Positions 53,100 to 61,528 of a stretch of 64,000 nt of DNA are shown piece after piece (position 1 is the stretch's first letter; the number at the start of each line of letters is the position of its first letter). The notes beneath the pieces were generated by a model that was given only the letters and a program-made list of their open reading frames with translations, was not told the DNA's origin and did no database searches. The DNA comes from Candidatus Heimdallarchaeota archaeon. Lineage in GTDB: Archaea; Asgardarchaeota; Heimdallarchaeia; Heimdallarchaeales; Kariarchaeaceae. The DNA is taken from contig JASBSB010000001.1 of NCBI GenBank assembly GCA_030149205.1, positions 457,142 through 521,141 on the forward strand, given 5' to 3'. The position numbers and the translations under genes were made by a program.

Positions 53100-54335
53100 T
53101 CAATCAGCAAATACTTTATCTTGCAATATCTGTTCAGCCATTGAAAGTGCTTGTTCAAGGTCATCAATAATGTCCTCAATATTCTCTATCCCTACAGATA
53201 GTCTGATGTAAGTGTCGGTAATATGAGCTTTTAATCTATCTTCTGGATCTACTATAGCATGTGTTGTCGATGCAGGATGAGTAATGAGGCTTTCAACTCC
53301 ACCAAGAGAGACAGCCCTTGTGATCAATTTTAATGAATCTACGAATTTTGTTGCAACTTCGAATCCTCCCTTAATTTCGAAACCAATCATTGCACCGTAA
53401 CCTTGTGCTTGTTTGCTTGCTAATTGATGTTGAGGGTGGGAAGGTAAACCAGGATAATACACCTTTTCAATCATACCGTGCTTATTCAGAAAGTTCGCAA
53501 CCTGTCTTCCATTTTCTTCATGTACCTTCATGCGAAGTTCTAATGTTTTCAGTCCTCGAGAAATAAGAAAAGCTTCAAATGGGCTTGACATCCCACCGTT
53601 ATGAACAGCTTTCATTCTACACTCTGCAATGCCTTCTGTCTTACCACAGATTACTCCAGCTATAAGGTCTGATTGCCCGTTAAGATATTTTGTTGCTGAA
53701 TGAACCACAAAATCGACCCCTAAATTTAATGGTTTCAGAAGACTAGGGGACATGAATGTAGAATCAACAGCTGTGATTATGTGATGCCCATCATATGAAT
53801 TGGCAATATCAACAACAGCTTTAATGTCGATGACTTTTAAAGTCGGATTTGAGGGGATTTCAAAGTAAAGCATCCTTGTGTTTTCTTGAATACTTTCTTT
53901 AATTTGACTGTGATCGGTAAAATCTACAAGCGTAACCTCTATTCCATATTTTTCAAGTTCATGGGTTAACAAACTCAATGTTCCCCCATACAAGGTGTTA
54001 TCCGCTAATATATGGTCTCCAGATTTTAAAATTGTATAAAACAATGTGGAGATGGCAGCCATTCCACTGGCAAGAAGAAGAGCAGCTTCTGCATTTTCTA
54101 AGGCCGCTATCCTATACTCAGTGTCTCTGATCGTGGGGTTTGCAAGTCTACCATAGGTGTAACCATTGGGGTCTTCTCCAGCAAATATCTTTCGGCCATG
54201 CTCAACACTTGTAAATGCAAAAGTTGAGGAAGCGTAAATTGGAGGATTCACTGAATGTGGGTACATATCTGTCCAATCCAAGCCCCCATGTATTGCTTTG
54301 GTTCTTTCTCCAAAGGCTTTTTGTTTGTTATCCAT
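53100..54335 (-). CDS. Cys/Met-metabolism PLP enzyme (cystathionine gamma-synthase/lyase or methionine gamma-lyase type), 411 aa
   Basis: A trans-sulfuration enzyme of fold-type I. Visible are TKAIHGGLDWTD, TYGRLANPTIRDTE, the phosphate-binding LASGMAAIST, AVDSTFMSPSLLKP (PLP-binding Asp) and the Schiff-base region HSATKYLNGQSDLIAG with its Lys. Which reaction it catalyses cannot be read from these motifs. It is divergent from an Lrp/AsnC regulator that probably controls it, with operator-like repeats between them. Confidence 0.9.
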   Translation of the reverse strand: MDNKQKAFGERTKAIHGGLDWTDMYPHSVNPPIYASSTFAFTSVEHGRKIFAGEDPNGYTYGRLANPTIRDTEYRIAALENAEAALLLASGMAAISTLFYTILKSGDHILADNTLYGGTLSLLTHELEKYGIEVTLVDFTDHSQIKESIQENTRMLYFEIPSNPTLKVIDIKAVVDIANSYDGHHIITAVDSTFMSPSLLKPLNLGVDFVVHSATKYLNGQSDLIAGVICGKTEGIAECRMKAVHNGGMSSPFEAFLISRGLKTLELRMKVHEENGRQVANFLNKHGMIEKVYYPGLPSHPQHQLASKQAQGYGAMIGFEIKGGFEVATKFVDSLKLITRAVSLGGVESLITHPASTTHAIVDPEDRLKAHITDTYIRLSVGIENIEDIIDDLEQALSMAEQILQDKVFAD

Positions 54336-54376
54336 TTAATTCAACCTCAGTTTGATAGTAAATTAACAATTTGTCA

Positions 54377-54396
54377 AACTTACAATCAACTTACAA
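54377..54396. promoter_or_regulatory. Operator-like direct repeat upstream of the trans-sulfuration gene
   Basis: The 9-mer AACTTACAA occurs at 54377-54385 and again at 54388-54396, an offset of 11 bp, or about one helical turn. It lies just inside a TATA-like stretch (54397-54408) that would drive the minus-strand gene. A regulator bound here could block or help that promoter. Which protein binds is unknown; the divergent Lrp/AsnC factor is the obvious candidate. Confidence 0.4.
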
Positions 54397-54531
54397 ATAT
54401 TATATATCTTCGTATGTTAATAATATGGTTGTTTAATAGGATTCACAATGTAAAATTCATAATTTGAGTATATTAAGTATATTGAATATTGGTTACATAA
54501 TGTAAATAATTCATCAGAATAACTATTCAAT

Positions 54532-54555
54532 TTGAATACATTTTTTTGTATCCAA
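54532..54555. promoter_or_regulatory. Inverted repeat before the Lrp/AsnC gene
   Basis: TTGAATACA and TGTATCCAA form an imperfect inverted repeat (one mismatch in 9) separated by six T residues, ending 13 bp before the Lrp/AsnC start codon. Its position suits autoregulation by its own product. Confidence 0.45.
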
Positions 54556-54568
54556 TTTTTGAAAACTT

Positions 54569-55099
54569 ATGAATTCTAAAAATCGATTTTATGTAGAAGA
54601 TCACTCAACTTGGTTAATTGATCATCTTCTTGAAGAAAATTCGATTGATCAAATTGATACCAAGATTCTAAAAGAATTATTTCAAGACAGTCGAACGTCT
54701 ATTCAAGAATTAGCAAACAAATGTAAAATATCTCGTCCAACCGTGTATGAAAGAATCAAAAAATTAAAACAAAGAGGCCTCATTCGAAAATTTCAAATTG
54801 AATTTGACTTTGAAGCAGCGGGAATGCAGTTAAACGCGTTTATTTTAGTTAGCTATAATGCGAATAAAGCTCCAGATAGTATTAAACAGGCACAAGTTGC
54901 AAAATTGCTGTCAAGATTAAAATTTGTAGAACGTGTTTTTATTATAACTGGAGAATACGATTTCATGGTAGAGGTCAGAATCACAGATATGAATACCCTT
55001 AGTGATTTGATTATTGAAGGAATGAGGGAGATTCCAGGGGTTGGCAATACAATCACTATGATATCGTTTGATGAATATCGAGGGGGGTTAAAACAGTAA
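54569..55099 (+). CDS. Lrp/AsnC-family transcriptional regulator, 176 aa
   Basis: The N-terminal HTH is IDTKILKELFQDSRTSIQEL with recognition helix CKISRPTVYERIKKLKQRG. The C-terminal RAM (ligand-binding) domain begins near residue 90 and includes VERVFIITGEYDFMVEVRI and PGVGNTITMISFDEY. An extra N-terminal stretch of about 28 residues precedes the HTH. The family senses amino acids. It is divergent from a Cys/Met-metabolism enzyme, so that gene is a likely target. Inverted and direct repeats lie between them. Confidence 0.92.
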   Translation: MNSKNRFYVEDHSTWLIDHLLEENSIDQIDTKILKELFQDSRTSIQELANKCKISRPTVYERIKKLKQRGLIRKFQIEFDFEAAGMQLNAFILVSYNANKAPDSIKQAQVAKLLSRLKFVERVFIITGEYDFMVEVRITDMNTLSDLIIEGMREIPGVGNTITMISFDEYRGGLKQ

Positions 55100-55164
55100 T
55101 TGATTGTTAAAGTAAGGCTCAATGATTCGTTAAACTTTAATTTATCCAGTATTCTATTCAAAAT

Positions 55165-55560
55165 ATGAAATATGTTTTCTTTAAATCAATTGCATTTTTA
55201 TCATCATTAATCACACTGGTGCTAATAGTGGGAAGCTCATCCACAATTTTCTTCATTTTATTTGTTCCATTTATTTTTGTGGGTGAGATTTTTCCAAGAA
55301 GCAAGATAGAGTTAAAAAATAAGAATTTTAACCTCTCATTTTTTTTAGTCCAAGGAAATCTTGTGACTCAATCTTTAATTTTAATTGCAACTGTCTTTAT
55401 TCTCATTAAACTCTACCTCAATACTATTAATACTAATTTTTTGTTGTTCAATGCATTGGTCAGTCTACTTATCATACCGACATTAATGAAATCATATTCA
55501 GAATTTAAGCAATACGTAAACATCAAGAGAGCTGGTCTATTTTCTTCTTATTCGAGTTGA
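55165..55560 (+). CDS. Small hypothetical membrane protein, 131 aa
   Basis: Unknown family. Four hydrophobic helices are likely: two in SIAFLSSLITLVLIVGSS and IFFILFVPFIFVGEIF, one near LVTQSLILIATVFILIKL and one near LLFNALVSLLIIPTLM. The loop between helices 2 and 3 is basic (PRSKIELKNKN). It starts 65 bp after the Lrp gene on the same strand. Nothing ties it to that regulator. Confidence 0.6.
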   Translation: MKYVFFKSIAFLSSLITLVLIVGSSSTIFFILFVPFIFVGEIFPRSKIELKNKNFNLSFFLVQGNLVTQSLILIATVFILIKLYLNTINTNFLLFNALVSLLIIPTLMKSYSEFKQYVNIKRAGLFSSYSS

Positions 55561-55561
55561 G

Positions 55562-57340
55562 TTATTCCTCATAATATTTTTTATAAAGTGCATCAATTAT
55601 ATTGATAGGGTACCAATTATACCTAGACTTTAACATTGGGATATCAAAAGAGTGTTTGATTACTTGAGGAACTATAAACATTTCTTTGACTCGAAATTGT
55701 TTAGTTTTATCTTTGTCAAAATGGTTTTCACTATTAATAATGGTGTAATCATCATCATCATCATCAGTTTCATTTTCAAGAATTTGTCTACCAATAATGT
55801 GAAAATTCTTTTGGAGTGCAAAAAGGTAAGCCTCCTCAAGAACATCCTTTTCCTCATCGATGAGCTGTATATCAACTTTTTTCATCCAATTATCCAAAGT
55901 CTCTTCCTCATCAATTTTATTCAAGAGTCTTTTTGAGGCATAATAGTATCTCTTCGTAATTTTTGCTTTATCTAAAAGTTCAATCAACTGTCTAATCCTG
56001 CTAAATTTCCATTGACTTCGTTCTCTTTGTCTAAACTGAAGTACAAAATCTAGATCAATGACAATCTGTTTAATGTTCAACTCCTCTCGTTTAATTGATT
56101 TGTATTCAAGGAGGATCTTAAGGATTTTTTGAAAGTGCTTTTTATTGCTCTTTATTTTTAATTCATCTGAAATGACCTTGTATTGATTATAAGCTATATC
56201 TTCTGTAAACCCTTTTTTGTCAAGCCTTGCATGAAGTCGTGCAGAAATAAGAGCGTCTTCATCAAGCTTATCCATAGGTTTCAAAACAACAGGGAGTAGC
56301 AGAACCCAATTTGTAAGGCAAGGAACCTCAATTTCTGACTGTAGATTGTGAATAGGGGCAGATTCAATTTCGTAGATTAGTTTAATCATCTCTAGATCAA
56401 CTGTTAATATCCAGATATGTTGTGATTCATCGTAGAGCAATCCCTCTTGTATAACCTCCTCGACCATTTGAAATTTATCTGAAAATGCTTTAACAATTAA
56501 TTCTATTAGGCTTTTATCAGTATCTAATAGTTTGTCCAATGAAATGTTAATCTCAGGTTTAGACCACCTAAGAAATGAAACAGAAGTCAAGAAGAGTGAG
56601 TAATCTCTTACATCACTAAGTCGCTTGGTAAGTGGGCTTTTAAGCTCCATCATTATCCAATAATCAACACTTGCAACTTCCTTACCAGAAACAACTGTGT
56701 TTCCGGTTACTCCAATCGGAATAATTTTCTCTTTTAGAGTTTTCCCCTCCTCTTTTGCAAGGTGAAGTACTCTATTTGCAAGGTCAGTATCCACATTAAT
56801 TTCGTCAAAGCTTTGGTGTTTTAAGTGATATTCCTCTAAATAAAGTTTAAACGGATCTTCTGTAATGATAAAATCTAGGTTTTTAACCTGATTTACTTGT
56901 TTCTTTTTCTGTTTCAAGCTTTTTTTTCCTTCTGAGGTGAGTTGATATTGCAGGAGAGAAGGTCGTTCTAGAAGCTGTGATAACGTGTTATCAACCCAAA
57001 CTTCTTCCAAATCTGTTTTAATCATTTCAACATTATGTTCTGCTGTTGATTTATCGTAATCAACAAGTTGAACTAATCCTTGGTTCAGTAATTTCTCTAG
57101 TTCATCCTCAGCATCCGACAATGTAATATTGGATAATAAGGAGATTTCAAGCCTTGTGATTTTATCAAATTGATCTAAACTGGTAAGAATCAACCATTCC
57201 AGAGGTTCAAGATCAGAAATCATGTTGACTTGAAGATCAGTAAATGAGAAAAAGGCAGCTTGGGTGTTATGTTTCAGTATTATGTTCGGTATAACATTGA
57301 ATCTCTCTTTTAACCAGGTTTTTAGATTATCTCCTAACAT
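55562..57340 (-). CDS. Unknown protein co-transcribed with an SF1 helicase, 592 aa
   Basis: No recognisable family. The first 150 residues contain winged-helix-like stretches (LEWLILTSLDQFDKITRLEI then SDAEDELEKLLNQGLVQLVD and RPSLLQYQLTSEGKKSLKQ), suggesting DNA or RNA contact. The rest is mixed helix and strand, with a polyAsp run from an ATC/GAT-type repeat (55749-55766). I choose ATG 57340, which has AGGTGA 5 bp before it in the end of the helicase gene. The 4-bp coupling with the helicase says the two work together. Confidence 0.55.
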   Translation of the reverse strand: MLGDNLKTWLKERFNVIPNIILKHNTQAAFFSFTDLQVNMISDLEPLEWLILTSLDQFDKITRLEISLLSNITLSDAEDELEKLLNQGLVQLVDYDKSTAEHNVEMIKTDLEEVWVDNTLSQLLERPSLLQYQLTSEGKKSLKQKKKQVNQVKNLDFIITEDPFKLYLEEYHLKHQSFDEINVDTDLANRVLHLAKEEGKTLKEKIIPIGVTGNTVVSGKEVASVDYWIMMELKSPLTKRLSDVRDYSLFLTSVSFLRWSKPEINISLDKLLDTDKSLIELIVKAFSDKFQMVEEVIQEGLLYDESQHIWILTVDLEMIKLIYEIESAPIHNLQSEIEVPCLTNWVLLLPVVLKPMDKLDEDALISARLHARLDKKGFTEDIAYNQYKVISDELKIKSNKKHFQKILKILLEYKSIKREELNIKQIVIDLDFVLQFRQRERSQWKFSRIRQLIELLDKAKITKRYYYASKRLLNKIDEEETLDNWMKKVDIQLIDEEKDVLEEAYLFALQKNFHIIGRQILENETDDDDDDYTIINSENHFDKDKTKQFRVKEMFIVPQVIKHSFDIPMLKSRYNWYPINIIDALYKKYYEE

Positions 57341-57345
57341 TATAT

Positions 57346-60024
57346 TCACCTGAATTGAATTTTTTTAACGAGCTTATGTTTAGCTGTATATTTTGCAAGC
57401 TCATGAAGAATAACAGTTGATTTCTTCTTCTTAAGGGATTTATAGAACTGATGATTTCCAATTACTAAGAGGTTATGCTTTGCTCTTGATAAACTTACAT
57501 TCACACGTTGTAGATTGGTTAAGAATCCTATATTTCCTTGAGGGTTACTTCTGGTTAGACTAAGTAATACAATATCCTGTTCTTGACCTTGGAATCTATC
57601 AACAATGCTGACTCTGACTTTAATTGGTTTCTTTGGAACAGAATATCTCCAGCCTCTTTCTGGGATAAGTTCATCAAGTAACCTTAATTGTTGGTTTATT
57701 GCTCTCGATTGATCCGCATAATAGGTTATGACTCCAATTGTCATTGGATTTTCTTTCGTGTATCCTAATTTTTCAACATCAAGTTTTGTAACTAATGATA
57801 CAATGATCTCAGCAATAGCATCAGCTTCAGCTTGATTTCGATACCCCTTCCATTTTCCAGAACTATCATTTGGGTTTGGATAGTTTTCTGTTGAAACAAA
57901 GGTGATAGGAGATTTGAGCTTGGGAAGCCCAAGTGAACGTATGCTTGGTAATTCATATCCATGTCTCGCAGCTGTATCCGAGGTTTTCAGGTCTCCTAGA
58001 TAGATAGATTGATCAAGGAAATTAGCCAGAATTTCTGGCATTCTATGTTGAACGTCAAGTTTTGCATTTCTACTTTCGTCAATATTCTTCAAAAAGTAAT
58101 GGAAACAGCTGCCGAGTGCTAAGTTAACCATTTCTTCAATTGACGTGATTGTAGGTTTGTTGTAATCAAGTAACTCAATGATTTTCTTCCAATAAAATTG
58201 TGTTTCACCCTCACCCAAAGCATGAAGTTCTTCATGGAATCTGCGGAGGTATCCTATCAACAGGTCTGTATTCTCATGAAACTCTGAACGATTGGATAAT
58301 TTATCTGATGATTTTGCTTCTGAATCCTCATTGTTTACTCCTTCAAAATATCTTTGTACATAGATTCTCAACTCTTGATCATTTACATACGGAGGCAATT
58401 GTCTGTGGTCTCCAACTAGCACCCATTTACGAGCCCTTACTGCAGGAACTAAAAACTCCATAACTGTTGCTTTACTAGCTTCATCTATGATGAGCATATC
58501 AAAATTGATTGGATCCTTCGTGGATTTTTCATAATATCTCGCAATTCCTATTGTTGTTCCACAAACAAGATTTGACTTTCCAAGCACTAAATTCTCAAAA
58601 TATTTTCTATCTTTTTTCTGCATCTGGTTCAAAAACTCTTTTCGAAGTTTCTGAGCCTTGGAATCCTTCGATCCTAAGTTGGAGAAGTACGTATTATAAA
58701 GTTCTTCAACCCTATCATTGAGTCGATATTTCTTGAGTTCATCACTCATGTATTTTCTTCCACCAACTCGTACAGCATAAATTCCTCTTTCATCAGCAAT
58801 ACGTTCAAGGACATTATCAACCGCAACATGTGTTGGTGCAACCATCACCACCCTTTTACCGTTTGCCACCATATGTCTGATGATTTCAACGATTACTGTG
58901 GTTTTACCCGTTCCTGGAGGCCCATGTATCAATGAGATGTCATCACTACTCAGAGCAAGATCCACTGCTTTAGCCTGACCATTTGAAATAGGTGATGTAT
59001 GAGAGATATTTGGGTGGAAATAAGACCTAGGCAAAGCATCAACTTTTGCCAGACCCCATGGCCTGATTAATAAATCTGCAAGTTTCGCATAAACTAAGTT
59101 TGTTCTTGTTCGGAGTAAATTTACTGCCTGGGTCTTACGCCTGTTACTCGCCATATCACCCTCCAAGAAGATTATTCCTTTTTCAGGCCATAACTTTACT
59201 CTCTCAGTTTCTTCAATAATTATAAGCTGTTCTGACTCATCGAAATCACTGACCCTTGATGATAAGTAAGAATTTCCTGAATCATCCTTAGCTGTGATTG
59301 AGTTTCCTCCTTCGGTTAACTGTCGAGGTGGATCTGAGACCTCAAGATAAACTCTCCCATCTTCTTGGGGTAATTTAGTGTATCTGCAACTAGGTCTAAA
59401 TTTTGGATCTTTGATTGATACTCTCTCATAATAGAGGAACTCTACATAGGGTTTGAATGACTTGTCAAGAAATCTTTTGTAATCAATATCCAGCTTTTCT
59501 CGTTCATTGTCTTTTAACCACCTAACTGCAGAGAATAAGATTCTACCTATATTGAGTTTAACACCTTCATCTGATTTAGTTGCTGTGATTTTGAGCTTAA
59601 TTGGGTAATCAGTACTGGGTAAGGCAGAATGTTTGTTTCGTACTGGGTTTACACCATAAACAAAAACAAGTAATAGATTTTCTTTATCTGGGAACCATTT
59701 AAAGATCCCTCCATAGGAACTAGTTTCTAGCTTTATAGTCAGGTCTTGATTTTTAAGTAATCCCTGAACAAATTCCTCCATATCTTCATTTGTTTCAATG
59801 TGATCTGGAACATTTAGCTGTTCCCTATCTAACTGAATAAGAACCTTGGGGACACCATTAAACTCAGAGATTTCAATCTGTCGCTCCGTTAACTGATCTC
59901 TAGCCTTATTTGTGATACTACAAGAGATATCTAATACAGGTTTTTGGAGATTGATCAGACGTTTGATCCTATTTATATTCACATGCTCGACAATTATTGA
60001 ATTCATATGTTTTGATTTGGACAT
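57346..60024 (-). CDS. Superfamily 1 helicase, UPF1/DNA2/SEN1-like, 892 aa
   Basis: A 5'-3'-type SF1B helicase. Walker A HGPPGTGKTT (367-376), then VVMVAPTHVAVDNVL (motif Ia), DEAS (514-517), GDHRQLPP (538-545), QHRMP (motif IV region), DRFQGQEQD (809-817, motif V) and RVNVSLSRAK (840-849, motif VI) are all present. The 340 residues before the helicase core are unfamiliar and beta-rich; the later insert (about 590-650) is charged. ATP hydrolysis should work. It is the first gene of a two-gene operon. Its target, DNA or RNA, is not known. Confidence 0.9.
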   Translation of the reverse strand: MSKSKHMNSIIVEHVNINRIKRLINLQKPVLDISCSITNKARDQLTERQIEISEFNGVPKVLIQLDREQLNVPDHIETNEDMEEFVQGLLKNQDLTIKLETSSYGGIFKWFPDKENLLLVFVYGVNPVRNKHSALPSTDYPIKLKITATKSDEGVKLNIGRILFSAVRWLKDNEREKLDIDYKRFLDKSFKPYVEFLYYERVSIKDPKFRPSCRYTKLPQEDGRVYLEVSDPPRQLTEGGNSITAKDDSGNSYLSSRVSDFDESEQLIIIEETERVKLWPEKGIIFLEGDMASNRRKTQAVNLLRTRTNLVYAKLADLLIRPWGLAKVDALPRSYFHPNISHTSPISNGQAKAVDLALSSDDISLIHGPPGTGKTTVIVEIIRHMVANGKRVVMVAPTHVAVDNVLERIADERGIYAVRVGGRKYMSDELKKYRLNDRVEELYNTYFSNLGSKDSKAQKLRKEFLNQMQKKDRKYFENLVLGKSNLVCGTTIGIARYYEKSTKDPINFDMLIIDEASKATVMEFLVPAVRARKWVLVGDHRQLPPYVNDQELRIYVQRYFEGVNNEDSEAKSSDKLSNRSEFHENTDLLIGYLRRFHEELHALGEGETQFYWKKIIELLDYNKPTITSIEEMVNLALGSCFHYFLKNIDESRNAKLDVQHRMPEILANFLDQSIYLGDLKTSDTAARHGYELPSIRSLGLPKLKSPITFVSTENYPNPNDSSGKWKGYRNQAEADAIAEIIVSLVTKLDVEKLGYTKENPMTIGVITYYADQSRAINQQLRLLDELIPERGWRYSVPKKPIKVRVSIVDRFQGQEQDIVLLSLTRSNPQGNIGFLTNLQRVNVSLSRAKHNLLVIGNHQFYKSLKKKKSTVILHELAKYTAKHKLVKKIQFR

Positions 60025-60142
60025 TCAGACCCATCCTTATTAATTTGTTGCAGACTTTGAGTCTATAAAAAAAAACAATTTATTTTTAAACTAACTTCTC
60101 AACTCTCTATTTCAACTTTTGGGTAAAATACTTGAATATTCT

Positions 60143-61426
60143 TCAAAACCCTGTTATATCAGGGTTTACTATGTTCCTTCCAATTGTTGAAAGGGGTCGT
60201 AATTGCAGATACGCAACCCCCAGCAAAAGACCAAAAAAGATTATCCCCATTGTAAAAGGTAGCCTGTTATCAACTGTAAATAGATAAGCCCCAAAAATAG
60301 GCCCTAATACCCTTCCAAGAGAACCTAAACCAGAGTTTAGCCCTAGTCCCTCACCTAGGTCATTTTCTGGTAAACGGTCAGCGATCAAACTTGAAAGCGC
60401 TGGTGTTAGTAAAGCTTGTCCTATTGCTAAGGGCACCAGACCGATACTAATTGTTAAGATAGAATTAGAAAATGCAAGTATTGCAAAACCTAGCATTGTT
60501 AATGCTAATCCAAACTGGACTGTTTTCTCATCTGTTAATCTTTTAACTATTACTCTAATTAATCCACCCTGCACTATGATTACGATTACTCCAACAAATC
60601 CGAACAGAAACCCAATTGTTTGGGGTGTGACCGTATTGTCAATGGTTATAACAAATGGAGTGAACATGGATTCAAATTCACTAAAGAACAAAGTTGATGA
60701 GAAAAACAGAAGCATAATCAAAATTATTTGTTCATAGGAAACAATTTTTTTGTATCTACTGAAAACTGTGTTCCTCTCAGAAGAAGTAGGATAAAGCTCT
60801 TTTGACACCATTATCCGCTTTGCCCCTAATGTTTCTGGAAGGTCAAAGTAACCCAAAAGGAAGTTTACCAACGAGAGACCAACAGCAAAAAATGATGGGG
60901 CTGCGTACTTGTATTGAGTAAATCCCGGTACTGTGAAGGGGGAAAGTAACCCACCTATCACTGGACCTAAAGTAAAACCTAATCCGAAAGCTACCCCAAT
61001 TAAAGCCATTCTAACTGTTCGTTTTTCACCAGTTGATATGTCTGCGATGTAAGCTCTTGCCGTTGGTAAACTGGCAGCTGTAAAGAATCCTGCAAGTCCC
61101 CTTGCTAAATACAATTCCCATAACTGAACCGAGATCCCGAAGAGAAAGAAAGAGATTGAAGAGCCAAATATCCCTATTAAAAGAACTGGTCTCCTGCCTA
61201 TTTTGTCAGAAATCCTACCCCAAAGTGGTGAGAAAATGAATTGAACAAGGGAATAAATCGCTAAAATATATCCTAACTGTTCTGGGGTGCTTTTCAGGTC
61301 TTCTAGTACCAAAAAGGGTAGAATCGGAATGATAATTCCAAATCCCAACAAATCAATGAAAATCGCTAGAAAGAGGGAGAATAGGGCCCGATTTTCATTC
61401 ATCTCAAGTGGTGGAGAATTTTCCAT
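60143..61426 (-). CDS. MFS multidrug-type exporter (TetA-like), 427 aa
   Basis: Twelve helices and the DHA1 motifs: FIDLLGFGIIIPILPFLV in helix 1, GRISDKIGRRPVLLIG (motif A, about residue 70) and GLGFTLGPVIGGLL (motif C, helix 5, the antiporter signature). Length is normal for the TetA/Bcr group. The drug cannot be predicted. A TATA box lies 25 bp before the ATG (61447-61455), so the gene is its own transcription unit. Confidence 0.9.
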   Translation of the reverse strand: MENSPPLEMNENRALFSLFLAIFIDLLGFGIIIPILPFLVLEDLKSTPEQLGYILAIYSLVQFIFSPLWGRISDKIGRRPVLLIGIFGSSISFFLFGISVQLWELYLARGLAGFFTAASLPTARAYIADISTGEKRTVRMALIGVAFGLGFTLGPVIGGLLSPFTVPGFTQYKYAAPSFFAVGLSLVNFLLGYFDLPETLGAKRIMVSKELYPTSSERNTVFSRYKKIVSYEQIILIMLLFFSSTLFFSEFESMFTPFVITIDNTVTPQTIGFLFGFVGVIVIIVQGGLIRVIVKRLTDEKTVQFGLALTMLGFAILAFSNSILTISIGLVPLAIGQALLTPALSSLIADRLPENDLGEGLGLNSGLGSLGRVLGPIFGAYLFTVDNRLPFTMGIIFFGLLLGVAYLQLRPLSTIGRNIVNPDITGF

Positions 61427-61446
61427 ACCTCAGAATTATTAGAAAC

Positions 61447-61455
61447 TTTATAAAA
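61447..61455 (-). promoter_or_regulatory. TATA box of the MFS exporter gene
   Basis: TTTTATAAA-type sequence on the minus strand, about 25 bp before the ATG at 61426, suiting a leaderless message. Confidence 0.5.
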
Positions 61456-61528
61456 AATTGTTTCATGCCTCTTTGTACTGATTTATTAGAATTTAATTGA
61501 GATATTATGTATTTTTCAATTTATTAAT

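Noticed and set aside
55741..55775. Run of ATC repeats that could look like a microsatellite or regulatory repeat
   Set aside because: It lies inside a coding region and encodes a run of Asp in the helicase partner protein, so it needs no other explanation.
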